A stretch of DNA of 64,000 nt from Saprospiraceae bacterium (GTDB lineage Bacteria > Bacteroidota > Bacteroidia > Chitinophagales > Saprospiraceae). How positions within the stretch are numbered: position 1 is the first letter of the stretch; each line of letters opens with the position of its first letter. Of the stretch, positions 29,854 to 39,624 are shown one piece after another. Where the stretch lies: NCBI GenBank assembly GCA_016710115.1, contig JADJLN010000006.1, positions 182,812 to 246,811 of the forward strand, in the 5' to 3' direction. The position numbers were made by a program, and so were the translations under genes. The notes below the pieces were generated by a model. The model had not been told where the DNA came from and searched no databases. It saw nothing but the letters and a program-made list of their open reading frames with translations.

Positions 29854-30245
29854 ATGAAAAAGTCCCCATTTTCCTCGCTTTTGCATTGCTGGCTTTCCTG
29901 TTTGTGGCTTGCTCTGATTCTACACCGGCTGCTTCAGAAGGTGCTGAAGCAGACGCACCTGCTGCAGAAGCTCCAGCCGCTGAGGCACCGGCTCAGGCGG
30001 AACGCACCAAAAACCAGGACGACCCTGCCGATCGGATGTTGAGCAAATACACCTCGATGGGTATTGAATTGTCTGAAGAGCAAGTGGCCAATCTCCGGAC
30101 GATTGTCGCCAAATATGATTTCAATTCTGCCGCAGACAAGGCTGCCCGTCAGACGATGCGCGGCAACATGCAAAAGGAAATCCAGGAGAATGTGTTTACG
30201 CCTGAACAACGGGCGACATTCGAAACCATGCGCCAGAAGAAATAG
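29854..30245 (+). CDS. small lipoprotein with LTxxQ-like motifs
   Basis: 130 aa after correction. One A is missing in the run 29857-29861; the repaired N-terminus MKKVPIFLAFALLAFLFVAC is a lipoprotein signal with Cys at the cleavage site. An Ala/Pro/Glu-rich low-complexity linker follows (about 25-45), then a helical domain with LSEEQVANLR and FTPEQRATFETM, two motifs of the LTxxQ type found in Spy/CpxP-like periplasmic proteins. A periplasmic, membrane-anchored role is likely; any chaperone function is inference. It has its own terminator and probably its own promoter. Confidence 0.72.
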
Positions 30246-30312
30246 GTTAAACAACGCTACCCGATTGGCATGTTGTTCAACCGGGTTAGTTGTTATCCCA
30301 GCTGCATAGTCC

Positions 30313-30349
30313 AAAACCCTGGCCGATCACGTTCGGTCAGGGTTTTTTT
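30313..30349. terminator. bidirectional intrinsic terminator
   Basis: A 14-bp stem (30313-30326 with 30333-30346, one G-T wobble) with a 6-nt loop and T-run to 30349; an AAAA run on the other side serves the opposite strand. The stop codon of the minus-strand GT4 gene (30337-30339) lies inside the right arm. Confidence 0.85.
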
Positions 30350-31443
30350 CTGGCATCGACGATCTCCTCCATCATTCCCAGATAATGATCAACCGACGCC
30401 ATCAAGGGAAACTGCCGGATTTCCTTCCTCTGCCAATCCGCCCGGCATGCGGCTTCCAACGCATGTTCAACTCCTTCAATAGACAAGGGTTCGATCGGAA
30501 TTACCTGACCACCGACCACTTCTGACAGGGCAGTTCGTTCGGAGGACACAATGGGCACGCCCATCGCCACAGCTTCTGCTGCGACAAAACAAAATCCTTC
30601 ACTACGTGACGGAATGACGATACATGTGGAGGTGGCTACTTCTTCGAACAAGGCATCCTGATCAAGGTCGTGCATCAACCGCACTTGTGCCGGTCTGATC
30701 AGTGCATCCAGTTCATTCAAAACCCATTGAAAGATGGCTGCGGGCTCACGCGGAATGATCAGTTTGAAACTGGCTTCGGGATGGTCATTCAGGAATCGCC
30801 CGGCTGCCGGAAGCAGGAAATCCAGGCCTTTAGATGTACCCAATCGACCAAAATAGGTAAATGTGAAATCGGCTGGAGGCCGATGGGCATTTGCGTGAAA
30901 GCGGGAATAATCGAGACCGTTATAGATCATTGCCATTCGTTCCGGATTCACTCCGGCTGCTGTCAAAGCGGCGACAGTCGATTTGGACACCCCGACAAAC
31001 CGATCATAAGGCAATCGCAATAGAATCTGCTCCCATGTCCAGAATCCGGCTTTCAGCCAGATTGGTGTATGGGGAAGTGACCACCACAGCGAAGCCCACA
31101 CCTCATGAAAGGTGATGATTACCGGCTTTCCCTTCAATCTGGCTGCAATAAACCCGGGCAATGCAGCATTGTAAGACGTTGTGTGGACCAGATCTGCCGA
31201 ACGGGCTTCCCGGATCACACGCGGAATGCTCAAGAATGAAAAAAGGAACCTGTTGGAACAGTTGATCCGGAGGATGGATATTCCCGAAACTGTTTCTTCT
31301 TCAGGCAGATCGGAACGGAAACGGGTAGTGACCACACGGACGTTATGTCCCTTCGCCGTCAATGCCCTGGCGAGCTCCCAGAACAGATGTTCAGCCCCAC
31401 CGATATAGGGGTAAAAATGTTCCAGTACGAACAGTATTCTCAC
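30337..31443 (-). CDS. glycosyltransferase family 4
   Basis: 368 aa from the GTG at 31441-31443, which overlaps the DUF2304 stop in GTGA; the frame stays open to 31566, but a longer start would overlap that gene by 127 bp. GT-B motifs: LFVLEHFYPYIGGAEHLFWELARAL at the N-terminus, FTYFGRLGTSKGLDFLL, and SRSEGFCFVAAEAVAMGVPIVSSE with the donor-binding E-x7-E. It is the last gene of a minus-strand run of glycan genes from 39205. Confidence 0.87.
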   Translation of the reverse strand: MRILFVLEHFYPYIGGAEHLFWELARALTAKGHNVRVVTTRFRSDLPEEETVSGISILRINCSNRFLFSFLSIPRVIREARSADLVHTTSYNAALPGFIAARLKGKPVIITFHEVWASLWWSLPHTPIWLKAGFWTWEQILLRLPYDRFVGVSKSTVAALTAAGVNPERMAMIYNGLDYSRFHANAHRPPADFTFTYFGRLGTSKGLDFLLPAAGRFLNDHPEASFKLIIPREPAAIFQWVLNELDALIRPAQVRLMHDLDQDALFEEVATSTCIVIPSRSEGFCFVAAEAVAMGVPIVSSERTALSEVVGGQVIPIEPLSIEGVEHALEAACRADWQRKEIRQFPLMASVDHYLGMMEEIVDARKKP

Positions 31444-31790
31444 TTGTCCTCTTCCTTTTGCCGATTTTCCAATGCCAGTTTTCGGGTCAGTGCAGTTAAT
31501 GCAGATTGTTGCTGCTTCACCAGAAGGAACAGTTTGTATTGGAAAAAAAAGATGAGCCCCAGACACAGAAAAATGACCGCATTGATGTTGCTTTTAATCC
31601 CGAATAGTCCGGCAATTTTCTGCGAAATTAAATCCGGAAAAAAAGCAAAGAAGATCACGGCTACCCAAAAGAACCCGCCCACCATGGATTCCTGCCAACC
31701 CACTTTCCCTGCCCAGAAACGCTGGAGCAGACTGACAATAAACACAATGGAAATAATCGGTACGATGACCTGATAGATCTCTAGTTGCAT
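31440..31790 (-). CDS. DUF2304 domain membrane protein
   Basis: 116 aa with three hydrophobic helices (about 8-25, 38-53 and 70-88) and a charged C-terminal coiled coil (KQQQSALTALTRKLALENRQKEEDK). DUF2304 proteins usually sit beside GT2 enzymes, as here: the GT2 gene ends 7 bp upstream and the GT4 start overlaps its stop. Probably an accessory subunit for polyprenyl-linked sugar transfer (inference). Confidence 0.82.
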   Translation of the reverse strand: MQLEIYQVIVPIISIVFIVSLLQRFWAGKVGWQESMVGGFFWVAVIFFAFFPDLISQKIAGLFGIKSNINAVIFLCLGLIFFFQYKLFLLVKQQQSALTALTRKLALENRQKEEDK

Positions 31791-31797
31791 GGCGCGA

Positions 31798-32490
31798 TCA
31801 TTTGGGATGAGAAACCAGTTTCCACAAAATATTCATAGCTGTATTGATGCCCATATACAAGTCCTGACCCTTACTCATCGAGTAGGCGGTATAAGCGACA
31901 CGAATAGGCACCTCACGTATTATCAATCCACTCTTTTCACCGAGGATGATCATTTCACTGCAATACCCGAACCCGTCAATATGCAGATCCAGTGATTCGA
32001 TGGCTACCCGGTTCAGCATGCGGAATCCGGACTGTGTATCGGAATACCAACGGGTACAAAACCAGTTGGTGAAGACATTTGACAGTTTATTATACAGGAC
32101 CCGGATCATCGGTATGTCCTTGTTCCTGCTCATGAATCGACTGCCTATGACGATATCCGCCTGTTCCTGATCCATGACTTCTGCCAGTTTTCGAATATCC
32201 TCAGGAAAGTGTTGTCCATCTGCATCGATCTGCACAATATGGGCGATTCCATTCAACCGAGCGTACTGGATTCCCGTCTGGGCACCTGCTCCAGCGCCTC
32301 GATTGACGAGGTGCGAAATAACGACGGCGCCTGCCCGTTCTGCCTGAGCTGCAGTATCATCACTTGAGCCGTCATTGACCACCAGAATGTGGGCAAATCC
32401 TTCGTTCCGAACGCCTCCAACCACCTCGGCAATGACCGATCCTTCATTGTAGGCCGGTATCACAACGCATATGTCCTGAGGTTGGATCAT
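31798..32490 (-). CDS. glycosyltransferase family 2 (DPM1-like)
   Basis: 230 aa, a single GT-A domain: CVVIPAYNEGSVIAEVV, VVNDGSSDDT, NRGAGAGAQTG, the metal-binding QIDADGQHFPEDI and GSRFMSRN, DTQSGFRMLNR. It lacks the two C-terminal helices of the paralogue at 19656. Its start overlaps the stop of the large membrane protein in ATGA. It probably makes a polyprenyl-phosphate sugar used by the membrane protein encoded upstream. Confidence 0.9.
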   Translation of the reverse strand: MIQPQDICVVIPAYNEGSVIAEVVGGVRNEGFAHILVVNDGSSDDTAAQAERAGAVVISHLVNRGAGAGAQTGIQYARLNGIAHIVQIDADGQHFPEDIRKLAEVMDQEQADIVIGSRFMSRNKDIPMIRVLYNKLSNVFTNWFCTRWYSDTQSGFRMLNRVAIESLDLHIDGFGYCSEMIILGEKSGLIIREVPIRVAYTAYSMSKGQDLYMGINTAMNILWKLVSHPK

Positions 32491-35400
32491 TTCTTATTGT
32501 GGAGCGAGCTTCGCCAGTTCAAAGAGAATAAACGTACCCGGGACTGTTGTCTTTCCGCCCAACCCCGGTTTCCCGGCCATGTCTTGTCACCTACTTTTGT
32601 AGTCGGCACGGCTGGATCTTCAATGAAATTGTCCGTATAGATCGGTACAGCAAGGGACGAATCAAACAGGAGATTCAAGACCTCATCTGCTTTTTTTGCC
32701 AGTGTTTTTTCGGGTGTCAGGTCTGTTCCTGCGAGGTTGACATTATAGAGCACATACCGGAATCCATTCTCGATCAATGTGCGCAAGAAAACCTCCTTAT
32801 CGTCTGTTTTTCGTGTCAGATCTGAATAAATCCCCAATTGATTATCCTCGAGTACGCGCTTGTCATTCTGGAGAATATGATAATTGAGGTGAGTCCCGAT
32901 CCGGTAGATCTTCGTTTTCGGATCTTCATTCATTTTCTGAATGGCTTCTAACATATAGGGTCTGAACTGGGCCAGGCTTTCCTCCGCTGTCATATCCGAT
33001 GCGGCATATTGGAGAAACGGAGACTGAAAGATCAATCGTGCACCTTCACGATCCTGGGTTGCACTCACCAGAAAGAGGCTCAGGCAAAGAGCCATTGATG
33101 TCCCGACAGCAACCCGCCACCATTTCAGAACGGCACCTGAAGGCAGATCAGGATACCAGCCTGGCAAATGATCGGTCATCCATACCACCAGGAAAAACCC
33201 GCAAATAAACAGGGCAAAGCCATACCAGATAATCGCATTGCTAAAGAAGAACCATAACCCACCAAATGCCAGGGCAAAGACAATAAAATTGGCCAGGGTG
33301 GTTGGCATGGTCTGCAGCTTGTCTCGTAGCAGCCAGATGGCACCACCGAAAAGGAGGATGATCAGGCAGAACGTTGGTAAAAACGCCAGTTGTTCTAGCA
33401 GGGAATAGACCGGCTGCATCACATTGGCCAGCTGGACCAGACCTGTTTGTAACGGTGGAAACAGGAAGGAGGTCAAGACGCCTAAACCTGTCAATGGTTC
33501 TCCCATTTGTGCCAGGATCGCACTGTTCAACAGGGTCGGATCTATCCTTGTTTCTGAAGGATATAAAGAAAGGACTGCAATCAACCAGAACAGGATGAAC
33601 CCGCCTGCCACAACACTATTCTGAATCAACGAACGACTGAAAAACAGAAATGGCAGGAGCAGCAGGAAGAGAAAGGAAATATCCAGGTAGCGCGAGAATG
33701 GAATATTGGTATTCATCGTCAGATCATAGGGCATCGACAAATACAGTGGAGCGCCTTTTTCAAAACCCAGATACCGACGAATTTCCTCGCGCTTTGTGCC
33801 TCCGAAAAGGGATGCTTTCGTCGGATGTTTGCCAAATGCTTCCGCCAATGCTCCCTGTTTTTTTCCTGTGGCAGTCTCGTACTGTTCGGGAGTCAATACT
33901 GTGTTGAAGATTTCCTGACGTAATGCAGCCAGAATCTTGCGCCGTTCTGCAGCATCTTCAACCATGACATCCCTGCTGCGCAAAAGGGCGATCACAGCTG
34001 CCTTCTGGGTTTCATCCAGAACAATATCGCGTCGCTTCAGGCTTTCCAGGATCAACTCACAACTCAGGGTGATTTTTTCCGACATCTCGGAGTAGGCCAA
34101 ACCGAACTCGGTAATTGATGCTTCTGCGATCTGACGTTGTTCCGGCAAGAGAACCTCCTGGATGATCCGGTTTCTGGCAGCGAGATATTGATTGTTCACC
34201 TGGGTGCTGTCCCCACCTGCAATTGTTTCCGCAAGGATACTATCCGCTCGCTGCCGTTGGGTTGGATCGAGAGACAAGCCGAGATTGGAAAGTGAATTGT
34301 TGAAGACCCGCTTTTGAAATTCGATCTGGGATTCCTGGCCATTCGCACTCAATGTCGGGTCAAGCATCACCGTACTGGCCTGGCCAACTAACAGATTGTT
34401 CAGGCTGATCTGATCGTGTTCCAAACCGTTTTTCACCATCCATGGTGAAAAGGAAAGCAAGGCCGCCAACCCAAAACCAGCCATAACTGAGGCTGTTCCG
34501 GTAATTGCATCCCGATTTCTGATCATCCCCCATACAAGGAGAGGGAGACCCAATCCGATGCTGATCAGAGAAAATGTAGAAGTCGGTGTATCTCCAAGCT
34601 CCATATACCCGAACTGGTCAATACCCGCAAGGAATAAACCACCCAGGGTCGTGAGAAACAGGCCGGCAGCACCTCGCCAACCCCAGTTCCAGCGAAACAG
34701 GACAGCCATGATTCCGATGATGAACATGATCGCCGTGTATTTGATCCCGAATGCATATCCGCTCAACCAGCCCGCCAGGACCCAGGTTGCCAGTTCAGGC
34801 TGACTATTGGAGGCAGGAACACCGGCGGGTGGCTTTGCTTCATCTTGATGCTGACGTGAATCGAACAAGGCCAACAGAGTGGCCAGGACAATAAAGAGAA
34901 AACCAAGATCGACCTTGGCATCATGTGCTGCATGGAAAGAAAAAGCCGGATTCAGATAGACCAGGGTCACGACCAACCAGGAGGCTTCCCTGCTGAACAT
35001 CAATCTGGCCAGACGAAAGACCGCCCATATGCACAACAGCATGGCAGAATGGGATAGAAAAATCGAGATCGTCACTGAGCCGAACATCAATTCTCCCAGG
35101 CTGGTCCACAACGGCCATGCATCGGCCTGTCCACCTGCAATCAATGCACCATATTCCGCGATTAAATGTGACCGGTTCATGTATAATGCGACCGCGTCAA
35201 ATCCGATAGGAAATGCCTTGATCGAGGTGAGCAGATTGATGGCAACTCCGGCCAATAAAAGAAGAACAGGCACTATCCCCCACCCTGTCTTTACACCACT
35301 TTTTATCGGTGCCCAAAACAACTGCTGGAGAAAATGCATCAGGAATTTGTATCGCAACACGACGGGTAACACCGTCAGCCCCCACAATACCCACCTGTTG

Positions 35401-35897
35401 AGCAAACCGGTCAAACCCAGCATGACAAGTACAAATCCGGTCACACTCAACCCGAAGGCCAGCTTGACAACGGGTTGGCTGGCTTTGCCTATAGAAAGCG
35501 GCAGCCGGGAAAGCAGCAGATCACCGAGTGCAAGTTGAACCAGGAAAAGATACAAAACAGCTGCCTGGATCAACAGATTGTATCCCAGGAAATAGGGTAA
35601 ATGCGCGGCTGGACTGTTCGTAAATATGTCTTCCCGATTTGCATAAATCAGGAAAATGAGGACCTCCATGAGCATCACAAATGCATAGATCATCCATCCT
35701 CTCACTGGCTTTTTTCTCGATCGTTGCCACCACCAGGCGCCTGCCCCACTCACTGCGAGTGCAAGCAGTATATCGATGTTTGGCAGATCCTGCAAGAACA
35801 GCCCATAATACGGGTGCAGGCCCATGTAACTGACGAAAACAAGGAGGGTCCAGATAGCTCCAAATCCAAGCAGGAGCCATTTGTTTGCATTTGCCAT
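32487..35897 (-). CDS. very large membrane protein, GT39/ArnT-like glycosyltransferase candidate with inserted helical domain
   Basis: 1,136 aa from the ATG at 35897 (a TTG at 35936 adds 13 residues). At least 15 hydrophobic helices lie on both sides of a soluble insert of about 240 residues (roughly 525-765). The first half resembles polyprenol-dependent GT-C transferases (acidic pair in the first loop, HDAKVDLGFLFIVLATLLALF), but no decisive motif was found. The insert is polar, helical and carries four motifs of the LTxxQ kind: DPTQRQRADSIL, LLPEQRQIAEA, LDETQKAAVIALL and LTPEQYE. A periplasmic C-terminal domain follows (FRPYMLEAIQKMNED...). It sits between two GT genes of the glycan locus. 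Confidence 0.75.
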   Translation of the reverse strand: MANANKWLLLGFGAIWTLLVFVSYMGLHPYYGLFLQDLPNIDILLALAVSGAGAWWWQRSRKKPVRGWMIYAFVMLMEVLIFLIYANREDIFTNSPAAHLPYFLGYNLLIQAAVLYLFLVQLALGDLLLSRLPLSIGKASQPVVKLAFGLSVTGFVLVMLGLTGLLNRWVLWGLTVLPVVLRYKFLMHFLQQLFWAPIKSGVKTGWGIVPVLLLLAGVAINLLTSIKAFPIGFDAVALYMNRSHLIAEYGALIAGGQADAWPLWTSLGELMFGSVTISIFLSHSAMLLCIWAVFRLARLMFSREASWLVVTLVYLNPAFSFHAAHDAKVDLGFLFIVLATLLALFDSRQHQDEAKPPAGVPASNSQPELATWVLAGWLSGYAFGIKYTAIMFIIGIMAVLFRWNWGWRGAAGLFLTTLGGLFLAGIDQFGYMELGDTPTSTFSLISIGLGLPLLVWGMIRNRDAITGTASVMAGFGLAALLSFSPWMVKNGLEHDQISLNNLLVGQASTVMLDPTLSANGQESQIEFQKRVFNNSLSNLGLSLDPTQRQRADSILAETIAGGDSTQVNNQYLAARNRIIQEVLLPEQRQIAEASITEFGLAYSEMSEKITLSCELILESLKRRDIVLDETQKAAVIALLRSRDVMVEDAAERRKILAALRQEIFNTVLTPEQYETATGKKQGALAEAFGKHPTKASLFGGTKREEIRRYLGFEKGAPLYLSMPYDLTMNTNIPFSRYLDISFLFLLLLPFLFFSRSLIQNSVVAGGFILFWLIAVLSLYPSETRIDPTLLNSAILAQMGEPLTGLGVLTSFLFPPLQTGLVQLANVMQPVYSLLEQLAFLPTFCLIILLFGGAIWLLRDKLQTMPTTLANFIVFALAFGGLWFFFSNAIIWYGFALFICGFFLVVWMTDHLPGWYPDLPSGAVLKWWRVAVGTSMALCLSLFLVSATQDREGARLIFQSPFLQYAASDMTAEESLAQFRPYMLEAIQKMNEDPKTKIYRIGTHLNYHILQNDKRVLEDNQLGIYSDLTRKTDDKEVFLRTLIENGFRYVLYNVNLAGTDLTPEKTLAKKADEVLNLLFDSSLAVPIYTDNFIEDPAVPTTKVGDKTWPGNRGWAERQQSRVRLFSLNWRSSLHNKK

Positions 35898-35981
35898 TAG
35901 GAATACAGGTTTATCATGATCATTTCTCTTACGCAAGTTTTTGCCAATTGTTCAACCTGGCCACACAGCTACTGCGATGAT

Positions 35982-37144
35982 TCAGAGGACGTTGGATGAG
36001 ATGACACCTGACTGTCCTCTGGCCATAAGGCCGAGATTTCGAACAAAATCCCGGGCATGTCTGTCCCAGCCAAACAGGGTGGCTCTGGAAAGACAAGCCT
36101 GCTTCAGGCGAACTCGTTCCTGCTCGGAGAGAAGAAACATCCTGTCCATCTGATCAGAAATATTCGCTTCATCAAATGGATCCACATACCATGCAACTTC
36201 ACCACCAACTTCTGGCAGACTGGAAACACGTGAACAGATCACCGGACATCCGCATGCAAAGGCCTCCAGGACAGGAAGGCCGAAACCTTCATATTCTGAG
36301 GGATAAACCAGCGCTATGGCATGAGAATACAAGGTATTCAGTTGATCCTGGGACACATATCCCGTCAGTACAATATCGGCTTTATATGGATGTTTTTCCA
36401 GCGCCTGAAAAAAAGCATCTGCTTTCCAACCCCGTTCGCCAACAATAACGAGCGGGACCTTGTCCGATCGTTCTTCGCGAAATACCTGGTACACATGCAA
36501 CAACCGGGTCAGATTCTTCCGAGGCTCAATGGTTCCTACTGCAAGCCAGTATGGTTTTGATATCGACAGCAGACCGAGTACATGTTCTTCGGCGACAGGC
36601 ATCATACCAGGCTCGTAACCCAGGTGGATGGGCGCTACCTTTCCTCGGGTAAACGGAAAGACCCGATACAGATCGGATGCCGTGTATGCAGAATTGGCGA
36701 TGATCAGGGATGCTTTTCGCAGAATGCCGCGCAGGAAGATCTTTTGCAGCAACTGGCTGTGATACCGGTGGTATTGCGGAAGAGCAAAGGTGTCAGATCA
36801 TGAATGACAGTGATCCGCTTGATCGATCGAGGCAGATTGAATGGCCCGAAATGAGCCGGCTCGATCACAGCGTCCACTTTATTCCACCATAAAACGACAG
36901 GAACGATAAAAACAGCCGCAGGGCTGCCAGACCCAATCCGATCCGGTTATTGGGAATAACGATCTGACGGAATTCGGCTAATTCCGGGTCGCGACGCTCC
37001 CGGATCAGGATGAATTCGATCTCGTCTGTGAATGCTTTCAGTCCGTGAACAAGTTCGCGGGTATACACGTACCCCACCCTTCTGGTTGTCTATCGGGTCT
37101 GCAATGATGGCAACCCGTTTTCGTCTGTACGTCAGTGATGCCAT
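35982..37144 (-). CDS. glycosyltransferase family 4
   Basis: 387 aa after correcting three indels: one extra base in the run 37072-37075, one missing in 36908-36912, one missing near 36774-36775. The repaired N-terminus is VAIIADPIDNQKGGYVYTRELVHGL. The middle reads WWNKVDAVIEPAHFGPFNLP and ITVIHDLTPLLF, and the C-terminal domain has GTIEPRKNLTRLL and SEYEGFGLPVLEAFACGCPVICS. It begins directly after the sulfotransferase-GT4 gene and resembles the GT4 half of that gene, which suggests a duplication. Confidence 0.85.
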
Positions 37145-39205
37145 TTACTTGTCAGATTCCTGTGATTTGGATTTCCCAGAAATGATCACGTCTTCATACA
37201 GGTTCAGGGTTTGGAATGCCGTTTTCAACCAGGAAAAATACCAGGACCGTTCCAGGGCCCGTTTGCTCAATTCTGCACGCAGCTTGTGATCGGTATATAA
37301 TCTGACCATCTGTTCTGCGATCTGAGGCACATTCGAAGGATCCGCAGGCAAGCCTCCATCAGCAATGACTTCTGGCATCGCGCTGTTGTTCCCATAAAGC
37401 ACCGGGGTGCCACAACGCATTGCTTCCAGCGGGGGCAATCCGAACCCTTCATAAAACGCCACATAACACAGGGCCAGGGCATGGCGGTACAATTGAGGTA
37501 AGTCGTCATCCAGCACATGACCGGTAAACAGGATACGGTCGAAGCCAGAGGAGGAGTGGTCGACCAGGTCTTCCAATTTCCACCCCCTTCGACCGCAAAT
37601 CACGAGGTACAGATCCTGATAGCGCGCATCATCGACCAGGGACAGGAAAGCACGGATCACATTTTTCAGGTTCTTTCGGGGTTCGAGTGTGGACAGGCTG
37701 ATCAGGTAAGGACCAGATGGAATACCATATCTCAAACGAACTGTTTCCCACTCATCTGTCGGTAGCCCTGGCCTGAACCGATCTCCGTTTGCTGCTTCAT
37801 AAATGGTATGTACCCGTTCTATGGGAAGATCATATTCATGGATCAGATCCTGTCTGGTGCACTCAGAAACGGCAATCACGGCACTTGCCTTTTCACGGAT
37901 AAAGCCCATGCCCTTTTCTGCCAGAGCGATGTTTTCCTGCTCATGATAGTCCGGAAAGAAATGATGGGTCAAGTCATGGGCAGTGACGATAAATGGCAGT
38001 TTGAACGGTTCTACCAGAAAAGCGTGCTGCGGCAAGGGGACATGCATCAATTGATGATTCATCCCTGCCTCCTTCCACACCTTACGGTATTGTTCCTTTA
38101 TGGTGCCGCCCCGGATCCAGCTCAGGATACGCCGAAACGGCAGATTGCGATAAATCGGGCTGAGTGCATTATACCAGGATTCTGGTAGTGTTCGCTGAAT
38201 GACCGCTTTGAACGCCAGCAGGGACTGCTCCAGAAATCCTTTCTTGATGGCAAAAAGTCCGAGTTGCCGTTTTTCCGCCTCGCGCCGTTCCACAATTTTC
38301 CCATAGTATTGATCCAGCGGAAATATCTTGCCATGAACCAGAACATCGATCCGCCACTTTTCCGGGAGGCAATGCTGGAATGCTCTCAATCCACCGATTA
38401 ATTCTTCGGTGTATCGGCGAATGCCATCCATGTGGAGGTCTGTCGTCTTATTTCCTTCAATGAGGATACGATAGGGATCAATGACACCAGATTGCTTTCT
38501 GGATGCCCAGGCTTCGCCCACCGGACTCAGTGGATACCCCATGCGAACCATCTGCTCCCCATGGAGATCCCAAAACAGAGACTCCATTTGTGGCGACATT
38601 TCATCCTTCCAGGAGCCCGTTTCCCCGCGCCGAAAGTTCTTTTTTGCGAGACTGGCAGATTGGGCTTCATCTCCCTGATGGATGCCTGCACCGTAGTGCG
38701 GTGTGCCGAATTTGAGATCCTGAAACGTGGGCAACCTGCTCCGGTCAGGCGGTGGCAAATCCATGAAGGCCCGCAATTTTTCAACTTCCCGGATCGGATC
38801 AGCAATAAGATCCTCAAAACGGATGACGATATCAGCCGCTTCCACCCAAACTCGCACATTTTCGGACCAACCGCCGAAAAAACTGCCATCCATCGCCAGA
38901 ATCGCTTCGAGCAGATTCAATTCATAATCGGTACCTGGCTGGACGATATCCTTTCGGTGGTGGGCGATCGACACCAGAGCATCCCGTCCCTCCCGAACGA
39001 TGTAGACTTTTTTTATTGCCGGATCAGCAGGAATGAGCTGGTGCGGAAGAAGGTGGGTCTTGATCACCGGATATCGTGCATAATCCGGATCAAGCGGGTA
39101 GTTGACCTCCTGATGGTAGGTGCTCGATTCAATGCCATAGACCTCAAAGAGCACATTGCGAAAGAATGTGTTCCCGGAACGAGGAAAGGAGGCGAGCCAG
39201 ATCAT
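37145..39205 (-). CDS. sulfotransferase-glycosyltransferase 4 fusion
   Basis: 686 aa, intact. Residues 1-235 are a sulfotransferase: the 5'-phosphosulfate loop is FPRSGNTFFRN (7-17), the 3'-phosphate site is VREGRDALVSIAHHR, and FRRGETGSWKDEMSP corresponds to the family RKG-like motif. Residues 245-680 are a GT4 enzyme with GIRRYTEELIGGL, VTAHDLTHHFFPD, STLEPRKNLKNVIRAF and EGFGLPPLEAMRCGTPVLY. The protein would add a sugar and a PAPS-derived sulfate to the same glycan. It is the first gene of the locus; a TACATTTG box lies 56 nt upstream. Confidence 0.88.
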   Translation of the reverse strand: MIWLASFPRSGNTFFRNVLFEVYGIESSTYHQEVNYPLDPDYARYPVIKTHLLPHQLIPADPAIKKVYIVREGRDALVSIAHHRKDIVQPGTDYELNLLEAILAMDGSFFGGWSENVRVWVEAADIVIRFEDLIADPIREVEKLRAFMDLPPPDRSRLPTFQDLKFGTPHYGAGIHQGDEAQSASLAKKNFRRGETGSWKDEMSPQMESLFWDLHGEQMVRMGYPLSPVGEAWASRKQSGVIDPYRILIEGNKTTDLHMDGIRRYTEELIGGLRAFQHCLPEKWRIDVLVHGKIFPLDQYYGKIVERREAEKRQLGLFAIKKGFLEQSLLAFKAVIQRTLPESWYNALSPIYRNLPFRRILSWIRGGTIKEQYRKVWKEAGMNHQLMHVPLPQHAFLVEPFKLPFIVTAHDLTHHFFPDYHEQENIALAEKGMGFIREKASAVIAVSECTRQDLIHEYDLPIERVHTIYEAANGDRFRPGLPTDEWETVRLRYGIPSGPYLISLSTLEPRKNLKNVIRAFLSLVDDARYQDLYLVICGRRGWKLEDLVDHSSSGFDRILFTGHVLDDDLPQLYRHALALCYVAFYEGFGLPPLEAMRCGTPVLYGNNSAMPEVIADGGLPADPSNVPQIAEQMVRLYTDHKLRAELSKRALERSWYFSWLKTAFQTLNLYEDVIISGKSKSQESDK

Positions 39206-39260
39206 CTACAGTTGGATGGGTGTCGACCTTAGAAAGCAAAAATTCAGCCACACCACCTTA

Positions 39261-39268
39261 CAAATGTA
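39261..39268 (-). promoter_or_regulatory. TACATTTG box upstream of the sulfotransferase-GT4 gene
   Basis: On the minus strand TACATTTG matches the TAnnTTTG consensus, 56 nt before the ATG at 39205. No TTG is seen at the -33 position. Confidence 0.4.
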
Positions 39269-39453
39269 AAATTTATTAATATTAATCGCTCCACCCGTTG
39301 TGATGAACTGCATAGCTGACTTCTCCATTCACTGATGGTTTGGGCAGAGTATGGAATGAGAACATGTTTTTATTGGATATGCAATCCATTTAGCACAGCA
39401 CCGAAAGGAAGAACTGACTGCCAAAGACTGGCTTAAAATCAGCCTTATGGCAC

Positions 39454-39461
39454 TATATTTG
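39454..39461 (+). promoter_or_regulatory. TATATTTG box upstream of the MBOAT gene
   Basis: A perfect match to TAnnTTTG on the plus strand, but 163 nt before the ATG at 39625, so a long leader would result. Weak support. Confidence 0.3.
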
Positions 39462-39624
39462 GCATTTACACATATCCAACATACTTATATCTATTGTCGG
39501 AAGACGATCTGAATGAGTTGCATGTGGAGCGATCATTCGGCCTGTAACCGGCTGAAGGAATCGAAAATTGACCAGAGTCCTGTTGGATTGCAGCTGTTTC
39601 GTCAACTTTATTTGAATTGAGTTT

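Larger units (their letters stand above)
39206..39624. other. 419-bp intergenic region between divergent glycan and acyltransferase genes
   Basis: Non-coding and AT-rich compared with the neighbours. It holds a TAnnTTTG box for each direction and a 12-bp perfect palindrome ATTAATATTAAT (39275-39286). No RNA gene or convincing short reading frame was recognised. Confidence 0.55.

Noticed and set aside
31444..31566. N-terminal extension of the GT4 gene to 31566
   Set aside because: It would overlap the DUF2304 gene; the GTG at 31443 gives a GTGA overlap and starts right at the first beta strand of the GT-B fold.
38432..39232. 266-codon plus-strand frame over the sulfotransferase half
   Set aside because: Antisense to FPRSGN and VREGRD motifs; no domain in its own translation.
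39275..39286. ATTAATATTAAT palindrome as regulator site
   Set aside because: A 12-bp pure A/T palindrome in an AT-rich gap is not unlikely by chance; no second copy or partner regulator was noticed.
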